42,248 nucleotides of DNA from Beijerinckiaceae bacterium (GTDB lineage: Bacteria > Pseudomonadota > Alphaproteobacteria > Rhizobiales > Beijerinckiaceae): contig JAUXWZ010000073.1 in NCBI GenBank assembly GCA_030684835.1, forward strand, positions 1 to 42,248, read 5' to 3'. The notes below the pieces were generated by a model, which made no database searches, was not told the origin of the DNA, and worked only from the letters and a program-made list of their open reading frames with translations. Shown here piece after piece: positions 1-8,918 of the stretch. A program made the translations under genes and the position numbers. Each line of letters starts with the position of its first letter. Within the stretch, counting starts at the first letter, position 1.

Positions 1-221
1 AGAACGTCGCCAACCTTGACCGGGCGGATGAATGTCATCGCGTCCACCGCGATGGTCACCACGCGGCCTTGCGCCCGCTCGACGCCGGCAATTCCGCCCG
101 CCTGATCCATTTGCGACAATACCCAGCCGCCAAATATATCGCCATTGGCGTTCGTGTCCTTGGGCATGGCCATCGTACGAACAGTCAGTTCGCCGCAGGG
201 TTCATCTGTTTGCGTCGTCAT
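1..221 (-). CDS. Acyl-CoA thioesterase, YciA-type hotdog fold (3' end cut by window)
   Basis: The first 73 residues are visible, starting at the ATG whose complement lies at 219-221; the rest runs off the left edge. Residues 12-40 carry the YciA/HI0827 signature: TVRTMAMPKDTNANGDIFGG, then a Trp and SQMD, where Asp39 matches the catalytic aspartate of the family. The later stretch VDAMTFIRPVKVGDV (59-73) is also typical. Family members hydrolyse a broad range of acyl-CoAs to free acid and CoA in the cytoplasm. The gene is transcribed away from the MFS gene at 422, leaving a 200-bp divergent gap in which I see no convincing promoter. Confidence 0.85.
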   Translation of the reverse strand, partial: MTTQTDEPCGELTVRTMAMPKDTNANGDIFGGWVLSQMDQAGGIAGVERAQGRVVTIAVDAMTFIRPVKVGDV

Positions 222-421
222 TCCGGCCTCGCTAAATGTCTCGTGATGTCCATCCAAACCCGCCCGGGCGCGGGTGGCAAGCCATTCGCCTGTGCGGGCC
301 GATGCCCTGCCAGCATTGCAGCAAACGCATACCTTACCGCGCGGCGCTTGACCCGGCATGCATAACAAGCGATTTCTGTCTGAATTTAAATCGCAAGAAC
401 CCTGTATCTGCGGGAGAAATC

Positions 422-1678
422 ATGACGGCCATCGTCAGCGCCTCCGATAAGGAAGCCAAGTCCGAGCGTTCATTTCTGGAAGTCTGGGTCATCACGATCG
501 GGCATTCGCTGACGCATTGGTATCCCTCGACTTTCTACATCCTGCTGCCGCTCATCGGCCTCGAACTAGGGCTCAGCTTCTCCCAGATCGGCATGATCCT
601 GACGGCGCAGGCGCTGGCGGGCGCGGTGTCGAACATTCCCGGCGGCATTCTCGTCGACTCGGTAGCCCGCAAGGGCATCCTGATGGCGGCGTCGCTGTTC
701 TGGATCGGCGTGCCGTACTTCGTCATGGGTTATTCGAACGCCTATTGGGTGCTGCTCACCTGTTCGGTCATGATCGGGATTGGCAATAATCTTTGGCATC
801 CCACAGCCATTCCGTGGCTTGGCCGCCGCTTCCCGGATCGCAAGGGCCTCGTGATGGCCTATCACGGGATGGGCGGCAACGTCGGCGACGCGCTCGCGCC
901 GCTGGCCGCCGGCGCCCTGCTCACCACCTTTGCATGGATGACGTGGCGCGACGTGGTGATTATCAACATCATACCCGGCGTGGTGATGGCGGTCGCGATC
1001 CTGTGGTTTCTGGGCAGGCTTACGGCTGAAAAACCCGGCGCAACGGCAAGACCGGAGGCGCAGAAGACACTTGGCGAAGTGCTGAAGGCGCTGCCAGATC
1101 TTTTCCGCAACAAGACGCTGATCTTCTTGTCCACCAGCTCCGCCTTCCGCGCCATTACGCAGGGCGGCATCATGGCGTTTCTGCCTCTCTATCTGGCCAA
1201 GGATATTGGCTACAACCCGTTGTGGATCGGGATTTCGATGTTTGTGCTGCAGGCGGCAGGCTTCATCGCCGCGCCCATCGCGGGGCACCTCAGCGACAAG
1301 TTTGGTCGCCGCAATGTCATCATGTCGTCGATGATCATGACGGGAGCCGTGCTGGCGATGATGGTCTTTGCAGGCGGCACCTCACTGTTCGTGTTCTTCG
1401 TCGCATTGCTGGGCTTCTTCCTCTTCGCTATCCGTCCCGTGCTTCAAGCATGGCTTCTCGACTCCACGCCCAAAGACATGGGCGGCTCGGCCATCGGCGT
1501 GATGTTTGGCGTCCAGTCGCTGGGCGCCGCCGCTGGCCCGCTCATCTGCGGCATAATCGCTGACCAATGGGGGCTGCTGATGACCTTCTGGTTCCTCGCC
1601 TTCACCATCATCGTGGCCAACATGCTGGTGTTCTTCATGCCGAAGCAGGATGAAAAAGCGACGCTCAAAACTGCCTGA
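422..1678 (+). CDS. MFS transporter, fosmidomycin-resistance (Fsr)-like
   Basis: 418-residue inner-membrane carrier with about 12 hydrophobic segments. The first helix region contains GHSLTHWYPSTFYILLPL, the His-rich start seen in Fsr-like major facilitator proteins, and the second half contains the loop motif GHLSDKFGRR. The family exports drugs or small metabolites by proton antiport; the substrate here cannot be told. The reading frame is open further upstream to 236, but the ATG at 422 is preceded by GGGAGAAATC and begins just before the conserved part, so I place the start there. A good intrinsic terminator follows. I see no functional link to purD downstream. Confidence 0.85.
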   Translation: MTAIVSASDKEAKSERSFLEVWVITIGHSLTHWYPSTFYILLPLIGLELGLSFSQIGMILTAQALAGAVSNIPGGILVDSVARKGILMAASLFWIGVPYFVMGYSNAYWVLLTCSVMIGIGNNLWHPTAIPWLGRRFPDRKGLVMAYHGMGGNVGDALAPLAAGALLTTFAWMTWRDVVIINIIPGVVMAVAILWFLGRLTAEKPGATARPEAQKTLGEVLKALPDLFRNKTLIFLSTSSAFRAITQGGIMAFLPLYLAKDIGYNPLWIGISMFVLQAAGFIAAPIAGHLSDKFGRRNVIMSSMIMTGAVLAMMVFAGGTSLFVFFVALLGFFLFAIRPVLQAWLLDSTPKDMGGSAIGVMFGVQSLGAAAGPLICGIIADQWGLLMTFWFLAFTIIVANMLVFFMPKQDEKATLKTA

Positions 1679-1701
1679 CGACAGGCTGCGGCGCAAATCA
1701 C

Positions 1702-1733
1702 GGGCGGGCCTTTGCGGGCTCGCCCTTTTCTTT
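1702..1733 (+). terminator. Rho-independent terminator after the MFS gene
   Basis: GGGCGGGCC and GGGCTCGCCC form a stem (one G-U pair) around a 5-nt loop, followed at once by a T-rich run (TTTTCTTT). It lies 24 nt after the MFS stop codon and separates it from purD. Confidence 0.75.
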
Positions 1734-1825
1734 GGGCCGCCGTGCGCTCAATGCGGTTTCTTCGCGCAGACCGGTTCCCACTTCGCTGAGAAACGCTATA
1801 GACAGCGGCAGCAGGAGAGACGTGC

Positions 1826-3109
1826 ATGAACATCCTTCTCATAGGGTCCGGCGGTCGCGAACATGCGCTCGCTATTGCGATTGCAGCGTCGCCGTTGACG
1901 GGCGAACTCTTCGTTGCGCCGGGCAATCCCGGGACGGCGGCGATCGCCGCAAACGTCGGACTCGACATCGACGATCACGCCGCAGTCGTGGCCTTTTGCC
2001 GCGCGCGCGCGATTGGCCTCGTCGTGGTGGGGCCGGAGGCGCCGCTTGTCGACGGCATCGCGGACGCGCTGGAAGCTGCGGGCGTGCCGGTTTTTGGTCC
2101 GAGCAAACTGGCCGCCCAGCTTGAAGGCTCGAAGGGATTTACCAAAGACCTCTGCAAGGAAGCCTCAATTCCCACCGCCGCCTATGAGCGGTTCACGGAC
2201 CCGGCGGCGGCAAAAAGCTATGTTCACGGCCGCGGCGCGCCCATCGTCGTGAAGGCCGACGGGCTGGCCGCCGGCAAGGGCGTCTTCGTCGCCGAGCATA
2301 TGCCCGAAGCGGAAGCCGCCATCGACATGATCTTTGGCGGCGCATTCGGAGCAGCGGGCGCGGAAGTCGTGGTCGAAGATTTTCTGGAAGGCGAGGAAGC
2401 CTCCTTCTTCGCGCTGTGTGATGGTGAGCGGGCGGTCGCGCTCGCGTCGGCGCAAGATCACAAACGCGTAGGCGAAGGCGACACGGGCCCCAACACGGGC
2501 GGCATGGGAGCGTATTCGCCAGCGCCCATCATGACCGATGAGATGGTCGATCGCACAATGCGTCAGATCATCGACCCCGCCATACGCTGCATGAAGGAGC
2601 GCGGCACACCTTATCGCGGCGTGCTTTTCGCGGGCCTGATGATTGGGAAAAAGGGACCACAGCTCATCGAATTCAACGCACGCTTTGGCGATCCCGAAAC
2701 GCAGGTCATCCTGCCCCGGCTCGATCAAGATATCGTGCCGCTGCTGCTCGCCTGCGCGCTTGGAGAATTGCCGGAGGCGCCGGTGAAACTAAAGGATCAG
2801 ACGGCGCTCACCGTCGTCTTCGCCGCCAAGGGCTACCCGGATGCGCCTGAGCGCGGCAGCGTGATCGGCAACCTCGAACTTGCTTCAGGCGTGAGTGACG
2901 TGACGATCACCCATGCGGGCACGAAGGTTGATGGCGACAGGCTCCTCGCCAATGGCGGGCGCGTGCTCAATGTCACGGCGCTCGCCGGCAATGTTTCAGA
3001 CGCGCGAGAGAAGGCCTATCAGGCGTTGGCGATGATCGACTGGCCGGGCGGCTTCTTCCGCGACGACATCGGCTGGCGCGCAGTGAAACGCGAACGCGGC
3101 GAAACGTAA
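1826..3109 (+). CDS. purD: Phosphoribosylamine--glycine ligase (PurD)
   Basis: 427 residues, the usual PurD length. It joins glycine to 5-phosphoribosylamine with ATP in step two of purine synthesis, in the cytoplasm. The N-terminus [20 protein letters not shown] is the PurD nucleotide-fold start. The ATP-grasp core shows [17 protein letters not shown] and, near residue 290, the metal/ATP-binding stretch [21 protein letters not shown] start with CAGGAGAGACGTGC directly upstream. Single housekeeping gene; no purine riboswitch-like structure was seen in the 92 nt between the terminator and the start. Confidence 0.97.
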   Translation: MNILLIGSGGREHALAIAIAASPLTGELFVAPGNPGTAAIAANVGLDIDDHAAVVAFCRARAIGLVVVGPEAPLVDGIADALEAAGVPVFGPSKLAAQLEGSKGFTKDLCKEASIPTAAYERFTDPAAAKSYVHGRGAPIVVKADGLAAGKGVFVAEHMPEAEAAIDMIFGGAFGAAGAEVVVEDFLEGEEASFFALCDGERAVALASAQDHKRVGEGDTGPNTGGMGAYSPAPIMTDEMVDRTMRQIIDPAIRCMKERGTPYRGVLFAGLMIGKKGPQLIEFNARFGDPETQVILPRLDQDIVPLLLACALGELPEAPVKLKDQTALTVVFAAKGYPDAPERGSVIGNLELASGVSDVTITHAGTKVDGDRLLANGGRVLNVTALAGNVSDAREKAYQALAMIDWPGGFFRDDIGWRAVKRERGET

Positions 3110-3229
3110 AGCGCTGCAGGGCAAGGCTATTTCGCGCGGGACTGGGCTGCCTGTGGCTGCCGCCCTTCGTTAGCGGCAGGTCGGAGAGGCCGCACTTGCG
3201 CGCGGCCCCTTTGGCAAAGCGGAATTCAA

Positions 3230-4207
3230 CTAGAGCGCATCTTGCCACGGCAGCATGTCGAGCCGGTAGCCAGCGCCGTCACGGGCGACCTGTCCGACGG
3301 CTGGAAACGGCCCGTGATAAAATGCACAGCGGATCTTGTCCGCTGACGCCATGTCCAGAATTCGCTTGCGCGCCTCGATCGCCTTCTGCGCATCCATGTC
3401 GAACATGACCTGCCATTCCGGGTTGCGTGCGAACAGGATTGGCGTGTTGGTGATGTCAGCGACATACATCATGCGCGCATTGCCCGAGGCAATGAGGAAG
3501 GCGGTATGGCCCGGAGAGTGACCATCCGCGCGCACAGAGGTAATACCCGGCACGACTTCCTTGTCCCAGTCAAAGCGCGTCACGTCCTTGATCGGCGCGA
3601 ACACGCGGCGCGCGTTCTGGAACGCGCCCTTCATGGCGTCGGGCGCATTGTTCATGCGTGCGTCGTCCATCCAGAAGGCCCATTCGGCTTCCGGCGCCAG
3701 AACCTGCGCTTTCTTGAAGACCTGCTCGCCATCCTTGTTGCGCAGGCCGTTAATGTGGTCGCCGTGAAAATGGCTGATCACCACGTCCGTCACTGCTTCT
3801 GGCGTGAAGCCAGCCGCGCGAAAATTGCTCATCCACTGGCCGGAATTGGCGCCGGGCGCGAACTGGCCGTTGCCGGTATCGAGCAGAATAACGCGCGAGC
3901 CCGTGCTCACGACCAGCGAGGTGTAGGGCACGCGAATATGCGCAGGCGACAAGCCTTGATCGGTCAGCGCCTTCTGCACATCGGCCACGGACGCGTTGCG
4001 CACGAAGCCTTCCAATGGACGCTGCACGAAACCGTCGCCAATTGCAGTCACCGTGATGTCGCCGACCTTGTGCCGGAACCAGCCGGGCGATTGCCCGGAC
4101 GGCGCGGTGGGCGCAGCCTGCTGCGCGAAGGCCGAGGCGGTGGGCAAGGAGGGAATCGCCGCAACGGCTGCGCCAGCGGCGAGCATGTGTCTTCTGCTGA
4201 TGGTCAT
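3230..4207 (-). CDS. Tat-exported metallo-beta-lactamase-fold hydrolase
   Basis: 325 residues. The N-terminus MTISRRHMLAAGAAVAAIPS is a twin-arginine-like signal followed by a hydrophobic stretch and an A-x-A region around residues 24-29, so export to the periplasm is likely. The zinc-binding motif SHFHGDH is at 145-151 (H146, H148, D150, H151), and a further metal-binding region DGHSPGHT lies near residue 232. The fold is that of quorum-quenching lactonases and related hydrolases, but I cannot name the substrate. The start has GAAGGGACTTC just upstream. The gene is divergent from the dehalogenase-like hydrolase, separated by a 176-bp gap. Confidence 0.85.
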   Translation of the reverse strand: MTISRRHMLAAGAAVAAIPSLPTASAFAQQAAPTAPSGQSPGWFRHKVGDITVTAIGDGFVQRPLEGFVRNASVADVQKALTDQGLSPAHIRVPYTSLVVSTGSRVILLDTGNGQFAPGANSGQWMSNFRAAGFTPEAVTDVVISHFHGDHINGLRNKDGEQVFKKAQVLAPEAEWAFWMDDARMNNAPDAMKGAFQNARRVFAPIKDVTRFDWDKEVVPGITSVRADGHSPGHTAFLIASGNARMMYVADITNTPILFARNPEWQVMFDMDAQKAIEARKRILDMASADKIRCAFYHGPFPAVGQVARDGAGYRLDMLPWQDAL

Positions 4208-4383
4208 GAAGTCCCTTCCCGGATGTTCCGTTCGACAGACGGATTTTTACGCTCGCGCAGCACTCCCCGCGCGTAGCTGGATATCAACTTGCCACGTAGG
4301 TGGAGCAGGCGCCACGGTTTGCCAGAGCGCCTGACGCACGCCATGTTCACAAATGCGCGAAACAGCGGGCCGAAGGAGCGAAC

Positions 4384-5277
4384 ATGACAGCCGCCGATCT
4401 CTTTCCCGGCTACTCGTCCCACTGGATTGACACCCAAGCAGGCCGCATCTTCGCCCGCAGCGGCGGGTCTGGTCCGCCGCTCGCGCTGCTGCATGGTTTT
4501 CCGCAGAACCATCTGATGTGGGCGAAAGTGGCGCCCCTGCTCGCGGAGCGTTTCACCATCGTCGCGATGGACCTGCGGGGCTATGGCTGGTCCTCGGCGC
4601 CGCGCAGCGAGGGCGGCGAGCAATACACCAAGCGTGCGATGGCGGCCGACCTCGTCACCGTCATGGGGCATCTGGGGCATTTGCGGTTTTCGCTTGCCGG
4701 GCATGATCGGGGCGCGCGGGTCGGGTATCGCCTCGCGCTCGATCATCCCGGAAGAATCGAAAAACTGGCTTTGCTCGACATTTTGCCGACCAGCGAAGTG
4801 TGGCGCGCCATCGAGGCCGGCGATACGCCGCCCGCCCATTGGGGATTCCTCGCGCGTCCGGAGCCTGAACCGGAGGAAGAGATCAGCCGGCAAACGCCAG
4901 ACGCATACTTCACCCAGCTGATCAGCCAGTGGGTAAAGGGCCGCAATCTGCGCGCGTTCGATCCGCGCGCGCTGTCAGCCTATCGCGACGCATGGCGCGA
5001 TTCTTCGCGCATTCACGCGTTTTGCGAGGATTATCGCGCGGGCGCGGGCGCCGACCGACAAGCCGACGAGGCGGCCCTTGGGGCGGGACGGAAAATCCAG
5101 TGCCCCACTTTGATTCTCACAGGCGATTTCGCCTTCACACGCGGCAAGCTGTCCGCGCTGGACGTGTGGCGCTCCACATTTGCGCCGCAGGCAGATGGCG
5201 AGCGCATCGACGCAGGCCATTTTATTGCTGAAGAGAACCCGTCCGACACCGCACACGCATTGTTGCGATTTTTCTGA
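4384..5277 (+). CDS. Alpha/beta hydrolase of the fluoroacetate/haloacetate dehalogenase group
   Basis: 297 residues. All residues known to matter in the Rhodopseudomonas fluoroacetate dehalogenase have counterparts: HGFPQNHLMW at 37-46, nucleophile D108 in GHDRGARVG with carboxylate-binding R109 and R112, acid D132 in DILPT, halide-pocket H152-W153 and Y217, and catalytic H279 in GHFIAEE. Family enzymes replace halide by hydroxyl on 2-haloacids. Some relatives with this layout dechlorinate but do not defluorinate, and some act as epoxide hydrolases, so the substrate is inferred. ATG start chosen for its GAAGGAGCGAAC ribosome site. The patatin-like gene begins 7 nt downstream, suggesting co-transcription. 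Confidence 0.85.
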   Translation: MTAADLFPGYSSHWIDTQAGRIFARSGGSGPPLALLHGFPQNHLMWAKVAPLLAERFTIVAMDLRGYGWSSAPRSEGGEQYTKRAMAADLVTVMGHLGHLRFSLAGHDRGARVGYRLALDHPGRIEKLALLDILPTSEVWRAIEAGDTPPAHWGFLARPEPEPEEEISRQTPDAYFTQLISQWVKGRNLRAFDPRALSAYRDAWRDSSRIHAFCEDYRAGAGADRQADEAALGAGRKIQCPTLILTGDFAFTRGKLSALDVWRSTFAPQADGERIDAGHFIAEENPSDTAHALLRFF

Positions 5278-5284
5278 ACGCGCG

Positions 5285-6181
5285 ATGGATGAGCAGAGGC
5301 TTTTGAAGCACATGAATTTACAGGACGCGACGAACAGCGCAGCGCGTGGCGGCGCCAGCGAACCCGGCGTTTGCGTGGCGCTGGGCGCAGGCGGCGCGCG
5401 GGGCCTCGCCCATATCCTTGTTGTAGAGGCGCTGGAAGAAGTGGGCGTGCGGCCCAAAGCCATCACAGGCGCATCCATGGGCGCGGTCGTGGGCGCAGCG
5501 TGGGCGGCGGGGGTGCCGGCAAAGGACATGCGGCAACATCTGCTGAAACTGCTCGCCAGCCGGGCGGACGTGATGTCGCGCGTCTTGATGTGCCGCGTCG
5601 GTCGCCTCTCCGATATGTTCGGCGGCCAATTTCAGAATCCGATGATGCTCGACGGAGAGCGCATCCTCGACCTTTTCTGGCCGAAGGCCGTGCCGGACCG
5701 TTTCGAAGATCTCGCCATCCCTTTCACCGCCGTCGCGACGGATTTCTTCGCCCGTAGCGCGCGACGGTTCTCGAAGGGGCCACTGGCGCCCGCCGTCGCC
5801 GCGTCTATGGCTATCCCCGGCCTCATCAAGCCCATCGAGATTGACGGCGTCGTTCTGATGGATGGCGGGGTGACAGACCCCCTGCCCTATCGTTCGCTCG
5901 TGGGCAACGGTGACTTCGTCATCGCCTGCGATGTGACCGGCGGGCCCGCCCCGGAGTCGAAAGGAAGCCCGTCTGCGTTTGAGGCGATGTTCGGCGCCGC
6001 GCAGATCATGCAGGGCGCCATCACCGCAGAGATGCTGAAGGCAGCCAGGCCGGACCTGCTGCTGCGGCCTGCTGTGGACCGCTACCGCGTGCTGGATTTT
6101 TTCCGAGCCGCGGAAATCCTCGTCGCTGCAGAACCGCTCAAAGACGAAATCAAGCGTGAACTGGAACGGCGGTTGACCTGA
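5285..6181 (+). CDS. Patatin-like phospholipase/serine hydrolase
   Basis: 298 residues. It has the patatin layout: oxyanion-hole glycines GAGGARGLAH (34-43), nucleophile elbow GASMG with Ser64, and catalytic-dyad Asp193 in LMDGGVTDPLP. These proteins hydrolyse acyl ester bonds of lipids; bacterial ones of the RssA/NTE type often have unknown substrates. No signal peptide is seen, so it is probably cytoplasmic or membrane-associated. Two starts are possible, ATG 5285 or the in-frame ATG 5312; both precede the domain, and I chose the first because it lies 7 nt after the preceding stop. Confidence 0.85.
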   Translation: MDEQRLLKHMNLQDATNSAARGGASEPGVCVALGAGGARGLAHILVVEALEEVGVRPKAITGASMGAVVGAAWAAGVPAKDMRQHLLKLLASRADVMSRVLMCRVGRLSDMFGGQFQNPMMLDGERILDLFWPKAVPDRFEDLAIPFTAVATDFFARSARRFSKGPLAPAVAASMAIPGLIKPIEIDGVVLMDGGVTDPLPYRSLVGNGDFVIACDVTGGPAPESKGSPSAFEAMFGAAQIMQGAITAEMLKAARPDLLLRPAVDRYRVLDFFRAAEILVAAEPLKDEIKRELERRLT

Positions 6182-6203
6182 CGGCGCATCTACGACGCTC
6201 ATA

Positions 6204-6237
6204 TTGACAGCATACATACAAATCGTATGCTTACGAT
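6204..6237 (+). promoter_or_regulatory. Promoter with overlapping palindromes (candidate MarR operator)
   Basis: A perfect -35 hexamer TTGACA (6204-6209) is followed after 16 nt by TATGCT (6226-6231). Two perfect inverted repeats overlap this core: GCATAC-9 nt-GTATGC (6210-6230) and ATCGTA-TGCT-TACGAT (6222-6237), the second covering the -10. The size and position fit a MarR-family operator, and the transcript includes a MarR gene, so autoregulation by that protein is inferred. Confidence 0.6.
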
Positions 6238-6279
6238 ATAGCCGCGCCCACAAATGGCGCGCATGCGGGAGCGACAAGG

Positions 6280-7476
6280 ATGAGCGCAGCAAGCGACAAT
6301 CGAATTATCGTGGTGGGCGGCGGCATCGGCGGCATGGCCTGCGCGCTGGGTCTCAACCAGGCCGGGTTCGACGTCACGGTTCTTGAACAGGCGCCCGAGA
6401 TTGGCGAAATCGGCGCAGGCATCCAGCTCGGACCCAACGCCTTCGCGGCCATGGATGCGCTGGGGTGCGGCCCGCGCGCGCGGGCCCGCGCGGTGTACAC
6501 CGATGATCTCATCATGATGGACGCGGTGGACGAAAGCGTCGTCGGGCAGGTGCCGGTGGGCGAGGAGTTTCGCACGCGCTTCAACAATCCTTATGCGGTG
6601 ATTCATCGCGCCGACATTCACCTGTCGATTTACGAAGAGGTGCAGACAAAGAAAAACGTCGAGGTGCATACGTCAACGCGCATCAGCGACATTGAAGTGG
6701 GCGACAAGTCTGTGCGCGTGACCGCGCAGGATGGCCGCGTCTTTGAAGGCGCCGCCCTGATCGGCGCCGACGGCGTTCATTCTGTTGTGCGCAAGAAAAC
6801 AATCGGCGACGGCATCGCGCGCGTGCCAGGCCATGTGGTTTATCGCGCGGTGACGCCGCGCGAGGAATTCCCCGAGGATCTGCGTTGGAACGCGGCGGCG
6901 ATCTGGGTGGGACCGCACTGCCATCTTGTGCATTATCCGCTACGCGGCGGCGAGCAATTCAACATCGTCGTCACCTTCCACAGCCGTGAAAAAGAAGAAT
7001 GGGGCGTGCGCGAAGGGTCGCGTGAAGAGGTCATGTCTTACTTCACGCACATTGCGGACAGGCCGCGTCAATTGCTCGACAAGCCGACATCGTGGAAGCG
7101 CTGGACCATCGCGGATCGCGATCCCGTGACGAAGTGGGGCGAAGGCCGCGCCACGCTGCTTGGCGACGCAGCCCACCCCATGTTGCAATACATGGCGCAG
7201 GGCGCATGCATGGCGATAGAGGATGCTGTGACGCTACGCGAAGCGCTGCGCGTCTGCGACCGCGATATTGAAAAAGCCTTCCGCCTATACGAGACGAAGC
7301 GGATTCCGCGCACGGGCCGCGTTGTTCTTTCAGCGCGTGAAATGGGCCGCATCTTTCACGCTGACGGCGTTGAGCGCCTGATCCGCAATTCATGGTGGCA
7401 GGGCCGCTCGCCCAGCCAGTATTACGATGCGATCGAATGGCTCTACGGCTGGACAGTCGAAAAATGTCTCGACTGA
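6280..7476 (+). CDS. FAD-dependent 3-hydroxybenzoate 6-monooxygenase (gentisate-forming)
   Basis: 398 residues of a class A flavoprotein hydroxylase: dinucleotide-binding VVGGGIGGMACALG (11-24), the DG motif GADGVHSVVR (162-171) and the second FAD motif GDAAHP (295-300). Stretches such as GIQLGPNAFAAMDALG, GPHCHLVHYPLRGG, WGVREGS and the C-terminal DAIEWLYGW closely resemble NagX/XlnD-type 3-hydroxybenzoate 6-hydroxylases. Those use NADH and O2 to make gentisate. A salicylate-hydroxylase-like activity remains possible. No gentisate dioxygenase is in the window. The only other possible gentisate-route gene is the isomerase-type GST at 39945-40577. The last 13 nt overlap the MarR gene. Confidence 0.85.
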   Translation: MSAASDNRIIVVGGGIGGMACALGLNQAGFDVTVLEQAPEIGEIGAGIQLGPNAFAAMDALGCGPRARARAVYTDDLIMMDAVDESVVGQVPVGEEFRTRFNNPYAVIHRADIHLSIYEEVQTKKNVEVHTSTRISDIEVGDKSVRVTAQDGRVFEGAALIGADGVHSVVRKKTIGDGIARVPGHVVYRAVTPREEFPEDLRWNAAAIWVGPHCHLVHYPLRGGEQFNIVVTFHSREKEEWGVREGSREEVMSYFTHIADRPRQLLDKPTSWKRWTIADRDPVTKWGEGRATLLGDAAHPMLQYMAQGACMAIEDAVTLREALRVCDRDIEKAFRLYETKRIPRTGRVVLSAREMGRIFHADGVERLIRNSWWQGRSPSQYYDAIEWLYGWTVEKCLD

Positions 7477-7958
7477 AAACAGGCGCGCAGCGCGCGAGTC
7501 ACGAGACGCCCGACTACGCGGATACGGCGGCCAGCGATCTGCCGCTGCACCGCATGCCGGGCCATCACATTCGCCGCTTGCAGCAGGTCGCCGTGCGGCT
7601 GTTTGCGGAAGAGGCGAATGTTGATCTCACGCCCGTGCAATACGCGGCTCTCTTCGCGGTGGCGCAACGGCCGGGCGTCGGGCAAGCGCAACTGGCCGCG
7701 CTCATCGGTTACGATCGCGCAACCATTGGCGGCGTGATCGACAGGCTCGAACAGAAGAAATGGCTGGCGCGCGTGGCCTCCGTTGAAGACCGGCGCGTCA
7801 ACCTTCTCACCATCACAGATGAGGGCCGCGAAGCTTTATCGCGCGCGGCCGCGTCCGTGCGGCGGGCACAAGAGCGAATCATCGAGCCACTCAATGAGGA
7901 CGAACGCGCCGCCTTCGAGCGCATGTGCCTCAAGATGCTGGCGCATCATTTAGGGTAA
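7464..7958 (+). CDS. MarR-family transcriptional regulator
   Basis: 164 residues with a winged-helix MarR core: the DNA-reading region QAQLAALIGYDRATIGGVID, then the wing SVEDRRVNLLTITDEGRE. Family members are small dimeric repressors released by aromatic acids or phenols. The ATG at 7464 is chosen because it lies inside the end of the monooxygenase gene (13-nt overlap), a usual translational-coupling arrangement; the longer open frame upstream would lie deep inside that gene. Its likely target is the palindromic promoter at 6204-6237, and its likely effector is the monooxygenase substrate or product (inference). Confidence 0.9.
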   Translation: MSRLKTGAQRASHETPDYADTAASDLPLHRMPGHHIRRLQQVAVRLFAEEANVDLTPVQYAALFAVAQRPGVGQAQLAALIGYDRATIGGVIDRLEQKKWLARVASVEDRRVNLLTITDEGREALSRAAASVRRAQERIIEPLNEDERAAFERMCLKMLAHHLG

Positions 7959-8141
7959 GGGGGCTCCTTTAGCCTGCGGCGCGTCGTGCGGGGCCGCAGC
8001 GAAACGCCGGCATATTCAAAATGAGGGGCACATCGTGCGAGGGAGTTATGCAAAATTATTGGCCAATCAAAATTGTGCGTAATTTTGTTTATTTATTCAA
8101 AATATTTGAGCTTGCGCATTACAGGCCAGATTAGCCCGTAT
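7959..8141. other. AT-rich gap with inverted repeats between convergent regulators
   Basis: No gene seen. It holds a perfect 10-bp palindrome ATTGGCCAAT (8058-8067) and CAAAATT-GTGCGT-AATTTTG (8068-8087) followed by TTTATTTATTC. The second could act as a weak plus-strand terminator for the MarR transcript, but its stem is almost all A-T pairs. Confidence 0.35.
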
Positions 8142-8918
8142 TTACATACCTACACTTTTTATTTTCGCCGGGCGCTTGCGATCCTTCAGCGGACTTGATT
8201 GTGCGTCCTTGTCCCATCGAGGCAAGGACATCCCCAGAAAACGCCGGTAATCGGCCTCTGCAAGCCCGTAGCTGCCAGATGCACGCTCGATGAGCTTGTC
8301 CCGGTTCAGGATGATCACACGTGCGCGCTTGGTGGCGATGGCGCCCTCAGATCGCAGTTCGCTGAGCGCATTCGTGACGCCAGACCGACGGACCGCCAGC
8401 ATCCAGGAAAAGAAGTCGTGCGCCAGAGGCAATTCATCGCCCTCTGCACGATCGTGAGCCATCAATAACCAACGTGCTAGCCTTTCAGAAACGGAAAGGC
8501 TGCCGTGGGAAAACGCCGTATAGGCGAGTTGAGCCAGCATTGCTTGATGATACCGCACGGTCAGGTCGGTGAGGCCCGGGCTCGCCTTGACGGCGTCAGC
8601 GAAAAGCTTGGCGTCGATCTTGTGAGCCTCTAGATCCAGCTGCACGACGGTCGTGAATGAGGCGCGGAAATCCGGCGACATCTCAGTCATGCCATCAACC
8701 CCGAACAGACCTATTTCGATAGGCTCCGAGGTCGGCACTTTGACGATGACGGAGAACTGGCCCTTTTCAGGAAAATAGACGTGCGAAATGGAGCGCCCGG
8801 CTTGAATCGTCGTATTCCTAAGCTTCAGCTGAATTGGCTCGAAGTGCGGTCTAAGGAGGTCAAAATCCGCCGCCGGAATACTCCGGATCAGCATGTTTTT
8901 GAATTCCGATTGGAGCAT
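8142..8918 (-). CDS. Crp/Fnr-family transcriptional regulator
   Basis: 258 residues. The N-terminal two thirds are a cyclic-nucleotide-binding-type beta barrel with a Gly pair in FGVDGMTE near residue 75, followed by a long helix and a C-terminal helix-turn-helix around residues 165-205 (DFFSWMLAVRRSGVTNAL). This subgroup is common in rhizobia. The protein contains no cysteine, so it cannot bind an iron-sulfur cluster as Fnr does; its ligand is unknown. The start has an excellent site, GGGAGGATTTCCT-ATG. The basic C-terminal tail (LKDRKRPAKIK) is an extension beyond the domain. No obvious link to neighbouring genes. Confidence 0.88.
   Translation of the reverse strand: MLQSEFKNMLIRSIPAADFDLLRPHFEPIQLKLRNTTIQAGRSISHVYFPEKGQFSVIVKVPTSEPIEIGLFGVDGMTEMSPDFRASFTTVVQLDLEAHKIDAKLFADAVKASPGLTDLTVRYHQAMLAQLAYTAFSHGSLSVSERLARWLLMAHDRAEGDELPLAHDFFSWMLAVRRSGVTNALSELRSEGAIATKRARVIILNRDKLIERASGSYGLAEADYRRFLGMSLPRWDKDAQSSPLKDRKRPAKIKSVGM

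Noticed and set aside
3188..3207. GGCCGC/GCGGCC inverted repeat after purD
   Set aside because: Only 6 bp with an 8-nt loop and a short C/T tail; too weak to call a terminator.
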